DNA of 64,000 nucleotides. Source: Aureococcus anophagefferens (taxonomy: Eukaryota; Sar; Pelagophyceae; Pelagomonadales; Pelagomonadaceae). Positions 43,341 to 52,597 of the stretch are shown in pieces. Both the position numbers and the translations under genes were made by a program. Below the pieces are notes generated by a model. It had not been told where the DNA came from. It was given only the letters and a program-made list of their open reading frames with translations, and ran no database searches. The stretch spans positions 491,619 to 555,618 of the forward strand of contig NW_008705575.1 in the NCBI RefSeq assembly GCF_000186865.1. Reading direction: 5' to 3'. How positions within the stretch are numbered: position 1 is the stretch's first letter; the number at the start of each line of letters is the position of its first letter.

Positions 43341-44513
43341 TCAGTCGACGCGCAGGCTGTTGATCTGGGCCATGAGGCCGCCGCCGAGCGACGCGCGGCC
43401 GCCGGCCTTGGGCGGCGGCGGCGGCGGCTTCGACGCCGCGGGCGCGGGCGGCTTCGCGGCCGGCGGCGGCGGCTTCGCGGGCGCGGCGGCGGCCGGCGCC
43501 GCGGCCGGCGCCGCCGCGGCGGCCGGCGGCGGCCGCGCGGCGACGGCGGGCGCGGACGCGGCCTGGGGCGGCGCGCCGACCTTGCGCTTTGAGAGGCTCG
43601 AGCGCATCGACGCGGGCCGTCGGCTCGCCGTCGCCGCGTTCGTCGCGCTGGAGCGGCGGCGCTGGTTCGACGCGACGGCGTTGCCCGGCCTGGGCGCCTC
43701 GTCGCCGCCGCCGTCCGCGGCCGCGGGCCGCGCGGCGAGGTAGTCCGCGGCCTTCACGAACGCCTTGAGGTGCGCGTCGCCGTGGTGCATGTGGAAGTCG
43801 CAGGCGCGGTCGACGGATATGACGCGCTGCCACCAGGCGTCGACCTCGCCGCGCCGCTGCTCGAGGAAGTCGGGGGCCAGCTTGTCGAACGTGAACGACC
43901 GCTTCGGCGGGAACACCGCGCCGTCGAGCTGCCAGCCCAGGGACTTGCGGAGCTGGGCCTCGAGCTTTTCGAAGTCGGAGAAGCGGCGCCAGAGCGCCCA
44001 CTTGCGCACGGTCTCGTGCTCGACCTTGGTCGCGTCGAGGCGCAAAGCGCAGACGATCTCGTACTCGGCGAACGAACTCGCCGTGTCGTCGTTGACGCGC
44101 GCGCGGCGCACGCGGGACGTGAAGCGCACGCGGCCCGGCCGGCCGCCGGCGGCCTGCGTGCCGGCGGCGTCGCCTAAACCCGTCGCGGACCGCCGCCGGT
44201 CGAGCTCCGCGCGGCTCGAGAAGTGGAGCGTCTTCCGGAGCGCGTTCTCGTCGCGCAGGAGCTCCATGACCTGCGGGAAGGGCAGCTCCGCCGTCGGCGT
44301 CTCGTTGACGCCCACGAGCACGTCGCCGACGCGCACGCCGCCGTGGCGCTGGACGGCCCCGAAGCGCCCGTCCGGGAGCTTCTCCCAGGCGCGGATCACG
44401 GCGGCCTTGCCCCGCCCGTCGTCCTCCATGGTCACCCCGTAGGGCCCCACCGTGGGCACTCCGACGGAGACGACGCGGTCGTGGTCCGTGCTCTTCTTCG
44501 GGCCCGCGGACAT
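43341..44513 (-). CDS. PDZ-PX domain protein with Pro/Ala-rich, WH2-like tail
   Basis: 390 residues from ATG 44513. The PDZ-like domain (about 15-95) includes VGPYGVTMEDDGRGKAAVIRAW, GGVRVGDVLVGVNETPTAELPFPQVMELLRD. The PX domain (about 125-265) includes SSFAEYEIVCALRL, ALWRRFSDFEKLEAQLRKSLG, a FPPKRSFTFDKLAPDFLEQRRGEVDAWWQRVI segment (the PPK motif and helical hairpin that bind PI3P), and a closing helix. The low-complexity tail of Pro/Ala/Lys ends GGLMAQINSLRVD, which resembles the start of a WH2 actin-binding motif. A sorting-nexin-like role linking phosphoinositide membranes, PDZ ligands and actin is plausible (inference). It is divergent from the P2X-like gene. Confidence 0.85.
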   Translation of the reverse strand: MSAGPKKSTDHDRVVSVGVPTVGPYGVTMEDDGRGKAAVIRAWEKLPDGRFGAVQRHGGVRVGDVLVGVNETPTAELPFPQVMELLRDENALRKTLHFSSRAELDRRRSATGLGDAAGTQAAGGRPGRVRFTSRVRRARVNDDTASSFAEYEIVCALRLDATKVEHETVRKWALWRRFSDFEKLEAQLRKSLGWQLDGAVFPPKRSFTFDKLAPDFLEQRRGEVDAWWQRVISVDRACDFHMHHGDAHLKAFVKAADYLAARPAAADGGGDEAPRPGNAVASNQRRRSSATNAATASRRPASMRSSLSKRKVGAPPQAASAPAVAARPPPAAAAAPAAAPAAAAPAKPPPPAAKPPAPAASKPPPPPPKAGGRASLGGGLMAQINSLRVD

Positions 44514-44715
44514 GGTGCTCTTCTGGGGCGGCGCGCCCGCGGTGTCGGCGGCGGCGGCTCGTGGTGCGGCCAATGCGCATTCGCCTGCGGGCCAAAGGTT
44601 CGGCGGCGTTGACGCACCATGTTGCCGTGACATCATCGCAATCGGGCTTTTCTCGACTGCGGCATGGTGATCGGCACAATGCCTCGCCGCAGACCGTGAG
44701 CGCTGCCGAAAAGCC

Positions 44716-46275
44716 ATGGCAAAAACGATCCCGACGTACGGCGCCGTCGAGAGCGACGGCTGCCTCGGCGACAGCTTCCGGAGCCGCTTCGGGTTAGACA
44801 GCCGCTACCTGCCGTCGGAGCCCTTCGAGACGCTCACGGGCGTCGACCTCGACGTCGCGCTGTCCTACCAGACGCCCAAGTACGCGAGCATCCGCGACGC
44901 GCGGCTCGGCTGCCTCCGCCTGCTCCTCTACATCTGCATCGGCGTCTACGTGATCTTGTACCAGCTCATCTACCAGGGCGGCTATTTGAAGGAGTCGTAC
45001 CCGACGGGCACGGTCGAGTTCCAGCTGCGGCAGCGGGGCTCGACGTGCCGCGGCGGCGACGACGCGAACGGCACGTGCGGGCCCTGCGACGTCGCCGCGG
45101 CGAACGACGACTGCTACGACCTCTTCGGGAACGTCGACACCTACGCGTACTGCGTCCAGGACAACGCCACGGGCTACGGCGGCCGCAAGATCGCCTGCCG
45201 CGAGGAGGAGTACACGCAGGTCGAGGAGATCCAGGACCTGAGCCTCTTCTGCACGACGCGCGCGCTGCAGCAGGACCAGAAGAAGATCTGCTCGACGAAC
45301 CCGGAGGACCCCCTCTACGAGGGCGGGAGCTGCTCGCAGGTCTACGCGACGAACAGCACGGACGAGTGGTACGTCGCGGACATCGACAGCTTCGTCGTGT
45401 TCGTCAAGCACACGTTCTCCGCGTCGGACCTCGGCATCTCCGGCACGTCGAAGAAGACGAAGGGGCGGCTCCGCTCGAAGAGCAAGGCGCTCTGCGACCG
45501 CGCGCACGGCCCCAAGGCGGACCTCCGCCACGGCAAGCGGACGCACACCGAGCCGTGCTTCATCCAGCCGAACAACACGTACAGCTCGCTCGGCGCGTCG
45601 TCGGACCTCTTCGACGAGATCGACCTGGGCGTGTTGCTGGCGGCCGACAACGACTTCTCGCTGGACCGCTACAACTCCGACGCGAACGGCACGTACCGCG
45701 AGGTCGGCGTGCAGCTGACGGTGCAGATCGAGTACAACAACCGCGAGGACTGGAACACGCCGACGATGCCGGCCTACACCTACCACGTCACGCACCAGAA
45801 GGGCAGCACGGCCTCCTACGAGGAGTCGTACTACTCGGACTATCCCCAGGGGCTGACCGTCGTGCAGAACTCCGGCGTGAAGATCCAGTTCGTGCAATCC
45901 GGGACGTTCTACTCCTTCGACGCCACGGAGGCGCTGATCCGAATCACGACGGCCCTCGCGCTCTTCGCGGCGGCGACGTTCATCGTCGACCTCCTCGCGA
46001 AGTACGTCATGCATCACCGCGAGAAGTACTACGCGATCATGTACGACGAGAGCGAGGACTTCGGCGAGCTCTGCAAGCGCGAAGCCGTCGACGCGGCGGC
46101 GGCGGCGAGTCGGGGGCTGGCGATGCCCGCGGCGCCGCCGACGCCCGCGCAGCCCCGGGCGCCGTCGCCCGCGGCGCCGTCGCCCGCGGCCGCGGCGCCG
46201 AAACAGTCCATGTTCCGCGGCATCCGGAAGATGGCGTCGTCGGCGACGGGCATGGGTCGAGCGCCGCCGGTCTAA
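44716..46275 (+). CDS. P2X-like ATP-gated cation channel
   Basis: 519 residues, single exon. An intracellular N-terminus with YQTPKYASIRDARLG matches the conserved YxTxK motif before TM1. TM1 (LRLLLYICIGVYVILYQLIYQGGY) is followed by a large Cys-rich ectodomain (over ten Cys, several N-glycosylation sites) containing DIDSFVVFVKHTFSASDLG (the IENFTVLIKN-like strand) and SGVKIQFVQSGTFYSFDATEALIRI (the GIRFD...G-x-F-D segment). TM2 is TTALALFAAATFIVDLLAKYV. The cytoplasmic tail is Tyr-rich then Pro/Ala-rich. P2X receptors are trimeric ATP-gated cation channels at the plasma membrane or on the contractile vacuole; algal members are known. Whether the ATP-contact Lys/Arg residues are all present cannot be settled without an alignment. 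Stop is 7 bp from the stop of the next gene. Confidence 0.87.
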   Translation: MAKTIPTYGAVESDGCLGDSFRSRFGLDSRYLPSEPFETLTGVDLDVALSYQTPKYASIRDARLGCLRLLLYICIGVYVILYQLIYQGGYLKESYPTGTVEFQLRQRGSTCRGGDDANGTCGPCDVAAANDDCYDLFGNVDTYAYCVQDNATGYGGRKIACREEEYTQVEEIQDLSLFCTTRALQQDQKKICSTNPEDPLYEGGSCSQVYATNSTDEWYVADIDSFVVFVKHTFSASDLGISGTSKKTKGRLRSKSKALCDRAHGPKADLRHGKRTHTEPCFIQPNNTYSSLGASSDLFDEIDLGVLLAADNDFSLDRYNSDANGTYREVGVQLTVQIEYNNREDWNTPTMPAYTYHVTHQKGSTASYEESYYSDYPQGLTVVQNSGVKIQFVQSGTFYSFDATEALIRITTALALFAAATFIVDLLAKYVMHHREKYYAIMYDESEDFGELCKREAVDAAAAASRGLAMPAAPPTPAQPRAPSPAAPSPAAAAPKQSMFRGIRKMASSATGMGRAPPV

Positions 46276-46282
46276 AAGAATG

Positions 46283-48316
46283 TTAGGTTGTCCTCGGGTA
46301 GCCGAGGGACGCAAGGGCCGGGATGATGTGGTCGTCGACGACGGTCGCGTCCTCGATGGTGCCGGGTAAGGTGTACGTGTCGTCGCCGTCGGCGATCGCG
46401 CGGATCGCCTTGCGGAGGATTTTCCCCGACCGCGTCTTCGGCAGCGCGGCGACGCGCGCGCAGGCGCGCAGCGCGGCGACGGCGCCGACGCGTTCGCGGA
46501 CGAGCTGGACGACCGCGCCCTCGACGTCCTCGGACGCGTCGGCGGTCGTCACGACGAGCGCGAGCGGGACCATGCCCTTGAGCGCGTCCGCGACGCCCAC
46601 GCAGGCGCACTCGACGACGTGCGGGTGCGCCTGGATCGCCTCCTCGAGCGCGCCCGTCGACAGGCGGTGGCCCGCGACGTTGATGATGTCGTCCGTGCGC
46701 GTCAGGATGTGGAAGTAGCCGTGCTCGTCGCGGTAGCCCGCGTCGCCGGCGCTGTAGTAGCCCGGGAACTCGTCGAGGTACGCCTCGCGGTAGCGCGCGT
46801 CGTCCTCGTAGAGCGTCGTCATGAAGCCCGGCGGCAGCGGGCACTTGATCGCGATGCTGCCCATGTCGCCCCGGGCCACCTCCGCGCCGCCCGCGTCCAG
46901 GACCCGCAGGTCGAAGCCGGGCAGCGGCAGCGCGCAGGAGCCGAGCGCCGTGCCGACGTCGTCGAACTGGACGCCGCACATCGGGGAACCGCTCTCCGTC
47001 TGCCACCAATGGTCGACGACCGGGATCCCCAACAGGTTCTCGAAGTGCGCCACCGTGTCCGGGTCCGCGCGCTCGCCCGCGACGAAGAGCGCGCGGAGCG
47101 ACGAGACGTCGTAGTCCGCCAGCAGCGCGCCGTCCGGGTCGAACTTGCGGATCGCCCGCAGCGCCGTCGGAGCCGTGAACATGTTCGCGACCTTGTGCGC
47201 TTCGACGACGCGCCAGTACGCAGCCGCGTCCGGCGTGCCCACGGGCTTGCCCTCGAACATGACCGACGTCGCGCCGTGCAGCAGCGGTCCGTACACTATA
47301 TAACTGTGGCCGACGACCCAGCCGATGTCGGACGCCGCGAAGAACGTCTCGTCGGGCGACGTGCCGTAGTAGTGCTCCATGGACCACTTGAGCATGAGCG
47401 GGTGCGAGTTGTCCCGCAGGATGCCCTTGGGCTCTCCGGTGGTGCCGCTCGTGTAGATCGTGTAGAGCGGGTCGCCGCTCGCGAGGCGCGCGCAGGGCGC
47501 CGGCGCGGACCCGGCGATGAACGCTCGGAAATCGACGTCGCGCCCCGGCTTGAGCTCGTAGCGCGCCGAAGTTTCGGGCCGGGCCGCGACGACCACATGA
47601 GGCACGTCGTGCGCCGCCAGATCCAGCGCCTCGTCGACGGCCGGCATGTAGGGCAGGGCGCCCTTGGCGCCCTCGAGACCGCACGTCGCCGCGACGACGA
47701 CCTTGGGCCGCGCGGCGTCGACGCGCGCCGCCAGCTCCCGCGCCGCGAAGCCGCCGAAGACGACGCTGTGCACGGCTCCCAAGCGCGCGCACGCGAGCAT
47801 GGCCACGGCCGCCTCGGGGATCATCGGCATGTACAGCAGGACGCGGTCGCCCGGCTCGACGCCGAGGGCCGCGAGGCCGCCCGCGAAGCGCGCCACGTCG
47901 TCGAGGAGTTCCGCGTAGGTGAGGTCGCGGCTCGCGCCGCCGACGGTGGACACGTACGAAATCGCCGTCTTCGCGCCGAGGCCCGCGGCGACGTGGCGAT
48001 CGAGCGCGTTGTGGCAGAGGTTCGACACGCCGTCGGGGAACCAGCGGCCCGTCGGCTTCTCGAGGTCGACGGCCGTCGTCGGTTGCTCGAACCAGTCGAG
48101 CTCCTCGACGGCATTTTGCAGCCAGAAGGCCTCGCGCCGGCCGGGCTCCAGCGACGCGCGCTGCCGCTCCGCGTAGGCCGCGCGCGACATGCGAAACGCT
48201 GGGCCGGAGAGGCGCCGCGCCGGGCCGCGCATCGCGCGAAACGCTGGGCCGGAGAGGCGCCGCACCGGGCCGCCGATGCGGCGCATCGCTCGGAGGCCTC
48301 GCAAAGCCGCGGCCAT
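46283..48316 (-). CDS. Short-chain acyl-CoA synthetase (propionyl/acetyl-CoA synthetase, ACSS3/PrpE type)
   Basis: 677 residues from ATG 48316. An Arg-rich mitochondrial-type presequence, enlarged by an internal 15-residue duplication (RRLSGPAFRAMRGPA / RRLSGPAFRMSR), precedes the ANL-superfamily synthetase. Visible motifs: the ACS N-terminal segment NLCHNALDRHV; the P-loop YTSGTTGEPKG; DIGWVVGHSYIVYGPLLHGAT; DHWWQTESGSP; GYYSAGDAGYRDEHGYFHILTRTDDIINVAGHRLSTGALEEAI; and the C-terminal PKTRSGKILRK Lys loop. It converts a short-chain acid, ATP and CoA to acyl-CoA. The sequence around the substrate pocket reads IPVVDHWWQTE, which fits ACSS3/PrpE-like enzymes; substrate choice between acetate and propionate is not certain. 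A TTG-initiated extension upstream is not credible. Confidence 0.93.
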   Translation of the reverse strand: MAAALRGLRAMRRIGGPVRRLSGPAFRAMRGPARRLSGPAFRMSRAAYAERQRASLEPGRREAFWLQNAVEELDWFEQPTTAVDLEKPTGRWFPDGVSNLCHNALDRHVAAGLGAKTAISYVSTVGGASRDLTYAELLDDVARFAGGLAALGVEPGDRVLLYMPMIPEAAVAMLACARLGAVHSVVFGGFAARELAARVDAARPKVVVAATCGLEGAKGALPYMPAVDEALDLAAHDVPHVVVAARPETSARYELKPGRDVDFRAFIAGSAPAPCARLASGDPLYTIYTSGTTGEPKGILRDNSHPLMLKWSMEHYYGTSPDETFFAASDIGWVVGHSYIVYGPLLHGATSVMFEGKPVGTPDAAAYWRVVEAHKVANMFTAPTALRAIRKFDPDGALLADYDVSSLRALFVAGERADPDTVAHFENLLGIPVVDHWWQTESGSPMCGVQFDDVGTALGSCALPLPGFDLRVLDAGGAEVARGDMGSIAIKCPLPPGFMTTLYEDDARYREAYLDEFPGYYSAGDAGYRDEHGYFHILTRTDDIINVAGHRLSTGALEEAIQAHPHVVECACVGVADALKGMVPLALVVTTADASEDVEGAVVQLVRERVGAVAALRACARVAALPKTRSGKILRKAIRAIADGDDTYTLPGTIEDATVVDDHIIPALASLGYPRTT
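48191..48280. repeat. 45-bp in-frame tandem duplication in the acyl-CoA synthetase presequence
   Basis: GCGAAACGCTGGGCCGGAGA at 48191 recurs at 48236; the period is 45 bp (15 codons) and the first 28 bp of each copy are identical. It lengthens the Arg/Ser-rich mitochondrial presequence. Confidence 0.9.
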
Positions 48317-48489
48317 CGCAAGAGCTCCGCAATCAGAAGCCAACGAGGGCCAATGCCGCAGCCATAAGACCCTCAGAACTTCATCTTAGAGCATTGAAGT
48401 GTATATTGAACCTCACGATCGACGGGCTTCCTCATAACCCTCCCTACGGGGCCACTTCAACACATTCCGCCGGGACACCCACTCTACTC

Positions 48490-49179
48490 TTATCGCGGGA
48501 ACGTCGCGGCGGCGACGTCGCGGAGCTGGCGCATGTACTGGAGGGGCTTCCGCAGCGCGAACCAGTTCACGAGTCGCCGCGGCGCCGCGCCCCCCGGGTC
48601 GATCTCGTGGACGCAGGTGTAGAGGCAGCACCCGTCGCCCGCCGGCTCGACGAGGTGCAGGCCCCGCAGCTCGCCGCGGACCGTGCGCCGCGGCGCGGGC
48701 GCGCGCCGGTGCGTCGCCGCCTCGTTCGTGATCAGCTCCGCGTCGCCGACGCGCTCGCGGCGCACGCGGCAGACGAAGTCGCGCGGCCGCAGCGGGAAGA
48801 CGGGCTTCGTGAGGATGTAGGTGATGCGCTCCCTGCGGCCGTCGCGCCACTCGAGGTCCGCGCCGTCGACGATCGTCGGGTTGAACTTTCGGATGACGTC
48901 GTAGTCGCGCGTCGTCAGGATGCTCGCCAGCTGCTGGGCCGTGCAGGGCATGGTCATCGTCGCCTTGACGGCGAAGTTCGCGTGGTCGTCGCAGCCCGTG
49001 CGCTTCCAGACCTTGACGCCCTGCTTGTGCAGCACGAACTGCCAACCCCTAGTGCTCTGCAGCTCCTGCAGTGCAGGATTCGGCGCCGCGAGCCAGCGGC
49101 CGCGCACCATGCAGAGCTGCAAAAGCGCGAGCAAGACGCGCCGAGCGCAACGAGCGCGTGGCACGATCGTGCAAGCCAT
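48490..49179 (-). CDS. START lipid-binding domain protein with N-terminal signal/anchor
   Basis: 229 residues from ATG 49179. A hydrophobic N-terminus (RRVLLALLQLCMVRGRWLAA) suggests a signal peptide or membrane anchor. The START domain spans about 50-225: WQFVLHKQGVKVWKRTGCDDHANFAVKATMTMPCTAQQLASIL, DYDVIRKFNPTIVDGADLEW, ITYILTKPVFPLRPRDFVCRVRRER, and a C-terminal helix RLVNWFALRKPLQYMRQLRDVA. These correspond to the strands surrounding the lipid pocket and the final lid helix. START proteins carry sterols or phospholipids between membranes. It is divergent from the CNNM-like gene, with only 71 bp between start codons. Confidence 0.82.
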   Translation of the reverse strand: MACTIVPRARCARRVLLALLQLCMVRGRWLAAPNPALQELQSTRGWQFVLHKQGVKVWKRTGCDDHANFAVKATMTMPCTAQQLASILTTRDYDVIRKFNPTIVDGADLEWRDGRRERITYILTKPVFPLRPRDFVCRVRRERVGDAELITNEAATHRRAPAPRRTVRGELRGLHLVEPAGDGCCLYTCVHEIDPGGAAPRRLVNWFALRKPLQYMRQLRDVAAATFPR

Positions 49180-49250
49180 CGGTGCTCCGAGGCTTGGGCA
49201 AAAGAGCACTCGTCTTGAACTTCAACAAAGCTGGAGCACGGGCCACCGGG

Positions 49251-51052
49251 ATGGCCATGTCTTCGGGGCTGCCGCGGCGACGACGCCTGGGAGCTTCATC
49301 GTGCCATTCGGGGCTGCTCCTCCTTATGGCCATAACCTTCATGCCCAATGCGATGGCCGCAACCACGCCCGACGGCCTCTGCGCCGCGCTGCGCGCCGCG
49401 GACCTGCTCCGCCCGGGAACGACCATTGACCTCTGCGTCGCCGCCGCGGCCCGCCGACGGCTCGACGAGGAGGCCATGGACGCCGTCGGGAGCCCCCGGG
49501 GCCTCCTGGACCTCGCGCTCACGGCGACGTGCATCATCTGCGCGGCGCTCGCCGCGGGCCTCACCATGGGCGTCGTGAGCCTCGACCCCCTGGACCTGCG
49601 CGTGAAGATGCGCACGGGTACCAAGAGCGAGCAGGCGTGCGCCGCGCGGCTCTTGCCGCTCGTCGACCGCCGGCCCCACCACCAGGTGCTCGTGACGCTC
49701 CTCCTCCTGAACTCCTGCGCCAACGAGGCGCTGCCGCTGTTCTTGGATAAACTCGTCCCGAGCTGGGCGGCCATCGTCATCTCCGTGACCGCCGTGCTCG
49801 TCTTCGGCGAGATCGCGCCGTCGGCGCTCTTCACGGGCCCCAACAAGCTCCAGATCGCGGCCGCCTTCGCGCCCCTCGTCCACTGCTTCCTCGTCGTGCT
49901 GGCGCCGCTCGCCTACCCCATGGCGCTCGCGCTCGACGCCGCGCTGCACGAGGAGGCCAAGGCGACGTCCCGCGCGGAGGTCCTGGCCCTGGTCGACGTC
50001 GAGCGCGAGCTCGCCAACGAGGACGGCCGCGCCGAGCCCTTCACGGAGGACGAGGCGGACCTCGTCAAGGGCGCCATGAGCCTGTCGACGACGTCGGTCC
50101 GCGAGGTCATGGTGCCTCTGAAGCGCGTCTACGCCGTCGACGAGAGCGACGCGCTCGACGCGGCGCTCCTGGAGAAGATCGACGACCAGGGCTTCTCGCG
50201 GGTGCCCGTCAAGGTCGGCGGCGCCATCCGCTCCTACGTGCTCGTGAAGGACAGGGCAGGAAAAGAGTGTGAAATTCCCAACTTCAAAGGCCCCTATCTC
50301 GGCCGTTTTCCACTCGTTTCGGCTGAGTTTTGGACGAGCGATCATTTCTCGGAACGGTCTCGAAGCATGGATGCTTTTTCCGGAACGCGCGCGCGCGGAA
50401 CACTCATATTGAAGCGACGTTGAATCTCTCTCTTCCTGCCCAGGTGAAGGAGCTCGTGCCCCACGCGCTCCGCGCGGACGCGTCCGCGTCGTTACCCGTC
50501 GCGACGCTCCCGACGCACGCGCCCGTCTGGGTGTCGCCGGACCACAGCCTCTTCGATCTGCTGAACCAGTTCCAGACCGGCGCGACGCACATGGGCTTCG
50601 TCGCCGAGGACGCCGCGGGCCGGCGGGGCATCCTCGGCATCGTCACGCTCGAGGACATCATCGAGGAGATCCTCACGGAGGAGATCTACGACGAGCACGA
50701 CCGCGACAAGGCCGAGGACGTCATCGGCCGCTTCGTGCGCCGGGCCTTCCCCAAGGTCTTCGAGAACAAGGTCGCCGCGCCCGCGGAGCAGAGCCTCCTC
50801 GACGGGCGCGAGGACAGCGTCGGGTCCTACAAGCGCCGCGGCTTCGGCGAGCGCGCGCGCCGCGGCGAGCCCGGGCCCTACGGGCGGCGGCCCCGCGGCC
50901 TCTCCGGGCCGCCGGGGCTCCGGCGCCAGGGCTCGGGCGCGGTCGACCGCCGGCCGCCGCCGGGCCACCACCGGCACCCGCACGCGCGCGTCATGCAACG
51001 GCCCCAGCGCGACGCGTCCCTGCGCTCCATCCTCGGCGACGAGCGCGTCTAA
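49251..51052 (+). CDS. CNNM/CorC-type membrane protein: DUF21 plus CBS pair (exons 49251-50243, 50444-51052)
   Basis: 533 residues. A hydrophobic N-terminal segment (LLLLMAITFMPNAMA) suggests a signal peptide. The DUF21 transmembrane module follows (about 80-245): LALTATCIICAALAAGLTMGVVSLDPLDLRVK, HHQVLVTLLLLNSCANEALPLFLD, VISVTAVLVFGEIAPSALF and APLAYPMALALDAALH. The CBS pair (about 280-410) includes VREVMVPLKRVYAVDESDALDAALLEKIDDQGFSRVPV and ATHMGFVAEDAAGRRGILGIVTLEDIIEEIL. An introner interrupts the CBS module between SYVL and VKELVPHAL. CNNM/Mam3 proteins act in Mg2+ or Mn2+ homeostasis at plasma or vacuolar membranes, with CBS sensing MgATP. The C-tail is Arg/Gly/Pro-rich. Confidence 0.92.
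50244..50443. mobile_element. Introner element forming the intron of the CNNM gene
   Basis: Exactly 200 bp. GTGAAGGA begins both the intron (50244) and the next exon (50444), an 8-bp duplication. Ends are GGGCAGGAAAAGAG and CTCTTCCTGCCC-AG, inverted repeats. Internal sequence is nearly identical, in the same orientation, to the element at 2951 (for example TCGGCCGTTTTCCACTCGTT and GGAACACTCATATTGAAGCG). The intron lies at phase 0. Confidence 0.94.
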
Positions 51053-51062
51053 ACGTTAGTTC

Positions 51063-51845
51063 TTAGTCGCCCTCGGCGCCGCAGGCGGGCGCGCACGCGA
51101 AGGGCGTCGCCGCGGCGAGGACCGGCGTGGCCTTGGCGCTGATGGCGCCGGTCGTCGACGACGCCAGGCGGAGGGGCGCCATGTAGGTGCGCCGCGCGTA
51201 GGCCCGCGCGTTGCGGCGCCGGTCGCCCTTTGCCGCCCCGACGTAGCCGACGCCCGCGGCGACGCCCGACAACGGGATCGCGACGGCTTCGGCCGCGACG
51301 GCGACGGCGCCCGTCGCGAGGACGGCCGCGGCGCCGGCGACGGCCACGGGCAGCGCCGCGCACGCCGCCGCGGCCGACGGATCGCAGCCGAGGACCGCGT
51401 GGCGATCGCTGTAGCGGCCGCCGCAGCGGAGGCACGCGACCGCGGAGCAGGCGACGCACCTGGCCCGGCGCGACGACGCGCCGCGGCCGAAGCGCGAGCC
51501 CAGCGGCGCGCAGTAGCCGGCGCACGACGCGTCGGCGCAGGGGATCTCGCCCCGGAGCAGCGACGCGAACGCGTCGTTCCGGGGGACGCTCATCGGCGAG
51601 AAGCCGAGCTCGCGGAGCTCGGCGTTGCCCAGGCGGTGGCCGCAGCGGATTGGGCAATAGACGTCTCCGTTCTCGTTCGCCATGAGCGCTCGGAGCGCGT
51701 AGTGCTTCATGTAGGGAGCAAGCGTTGCGCAACCGCACGTGCACCGCCAGACGCGCGCGTTCGCGGCGATGGGCTGCAGCGAGAGGGCGCAGACCTCGTC
51801 ATCGAGCAGCTCCGCGTCGTCGGCGTTCGAGAGCAACGTGTTCAT
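51063..51845 (-). CDS. RING/IBR-like zinc-binding membrane protein
   Basis: 260 residues from ATG 51845. The N-terminal region has Cys pairs in a RING-like layout (DDEVCALSLQPIAANARVWRCTCGCATL...YCPIRCGHRL). An IBR-like segment follows: IPCADASCAGYCAPLG...RARCVACSAVACLRCGGRYSDRHAVLGC, with C-x4-C, C-x2-C, C-x2-C and a late His/Cys. Hydrophobic stretches (ALPVAVAGAAAVLATGAVAVAA) suggest one or two membrane passes. RBR-type proteins are E3 ubiquitin ligases; the order resembles RING1-IBR followed by a membrane tail rather than a full RING2, so ligase activity is uncertain. It converges on the CNNM gene with 10 bp between stops. Confidence 0.6.
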   Translation of the reverse strand: MNTLLSNADDAELLDDEVCALSLQPIAANARVWRCTCGCATLAPYMKHYALRALMANENGDVYCPIRCGHRLGNAELRELGFSPMSVPRNDAFASLLRGEIPCADASCAGYCAPLGSRFGRGASSRRARCVACSAVACLRCGGRYSDRHAVLGCDPSAAAACAALPVAVAGAAAVLATGAVAVAAEAVAIPLSGVAAGVGYVGAAKGDRRRNARAYARRTYMAPLRLASSTTGAISAKATPVLAAATPFACAPACGAEGD

Positions 51846-52023
51846 GGCGTCGGGCTGCTGCTTCGGGTTGGCGCATGCCCCGACTCGGCTGCCCGATCGA
51901 TCGTGATGCGAACATTCTCCATGGAACCATGTGGTTCACCATCGCCTATGGGAAGATTCAGCGTCCACGGCGCCTCGCGGTTAGGGCTGCCCTTACTGGC
52001 GGCCGTGCGTCTCGCGCGGCGCC

Positions 52024-52521
52024 ATGCCCGCGCCTCCGGCGGCGCTCGTGCCGCCCCTGGCCGGGGTCGACGGCGGCTTCTTCGGCGCTAGGCCGCCGAG
52101 CGACCCGAGCCTCGTGCCGGCCTGCACGCCGCGGCGGCAGCTGAACAAGCTGCTCGCGAATGCCAAGGCCATGGACGCCCAGGCGGGGCGCCAGCTCAAG
52201 ACGGTGCGCACGGCGCCCCCGCCGGCGCCGGGCAGCGTCGGCGAGCGCGAGCTCGCGCGCTGGGGGAAGAAGATCGACAAACAGTACCTCATCATCACGG
52301 CGCACTACGACTTTCGCGACAAGAAGCTGCGCTTCGAGGTCTTCAACACGCGCAAGGAGACGAGCCACTGCCTCGTCTGCCGCCACGCGGACGTGCTCAA
52401 CCGCGGCGACGCGTCCGTCGTCGAGGTCGCCAAGGCCATCGCGCTCGACCTCGAGTTCGACGGCAGCGGCAAGCTCGTCTTCGGGCCCCACGTGCCCGCG
52501 TCCTGGGTCTCCCAGGACTGA
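52024..52521 (+). CDS. Unrecognised 165-residue protein
   Basis: ATG 52024 to TGA 52521. The N-terminal third is Pro/Ala-rich; residues about 40-70 are a basic helix (RRQLNKLLANAKAMDAQAGRQLKTV). The C-terminal 85 residues look globular: YLIITAHYDFRDKKLRFEVFNTRKETSHCLVCRHADVLNRGDASVVEVAKAIALDLEFDGSGKLVFGP. This has alternating strands and a Cys pair (CLVC). No signal peptide or membrane helix. The balanced composition and alternating-strand pattern argue for a real gene. I cannot assign a family. Confidence 0.6.
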   Translation: MPAPPAALVPPLAGVDGGFFGARPPSDPSLVPACTPRRQLNKLLANAKAMDAQAGRQLKTVRTAPPPAPGSVGERELARWGKKIDKQYLIITAHYDFRDKKLRFEVFNTRKETSHCLVCRHADVLNRGDASVVEVAKAIALDLEFDGSGKLVFGPHVPASWVSQD

Positions 52522-52597
52522 CCCCGTCCGCCGGTGCGCGTGTGGAACCCGCCCCGGAATTTGCTCCTCGTAATCTCTCGTTTTTTTTGTGTGCATG

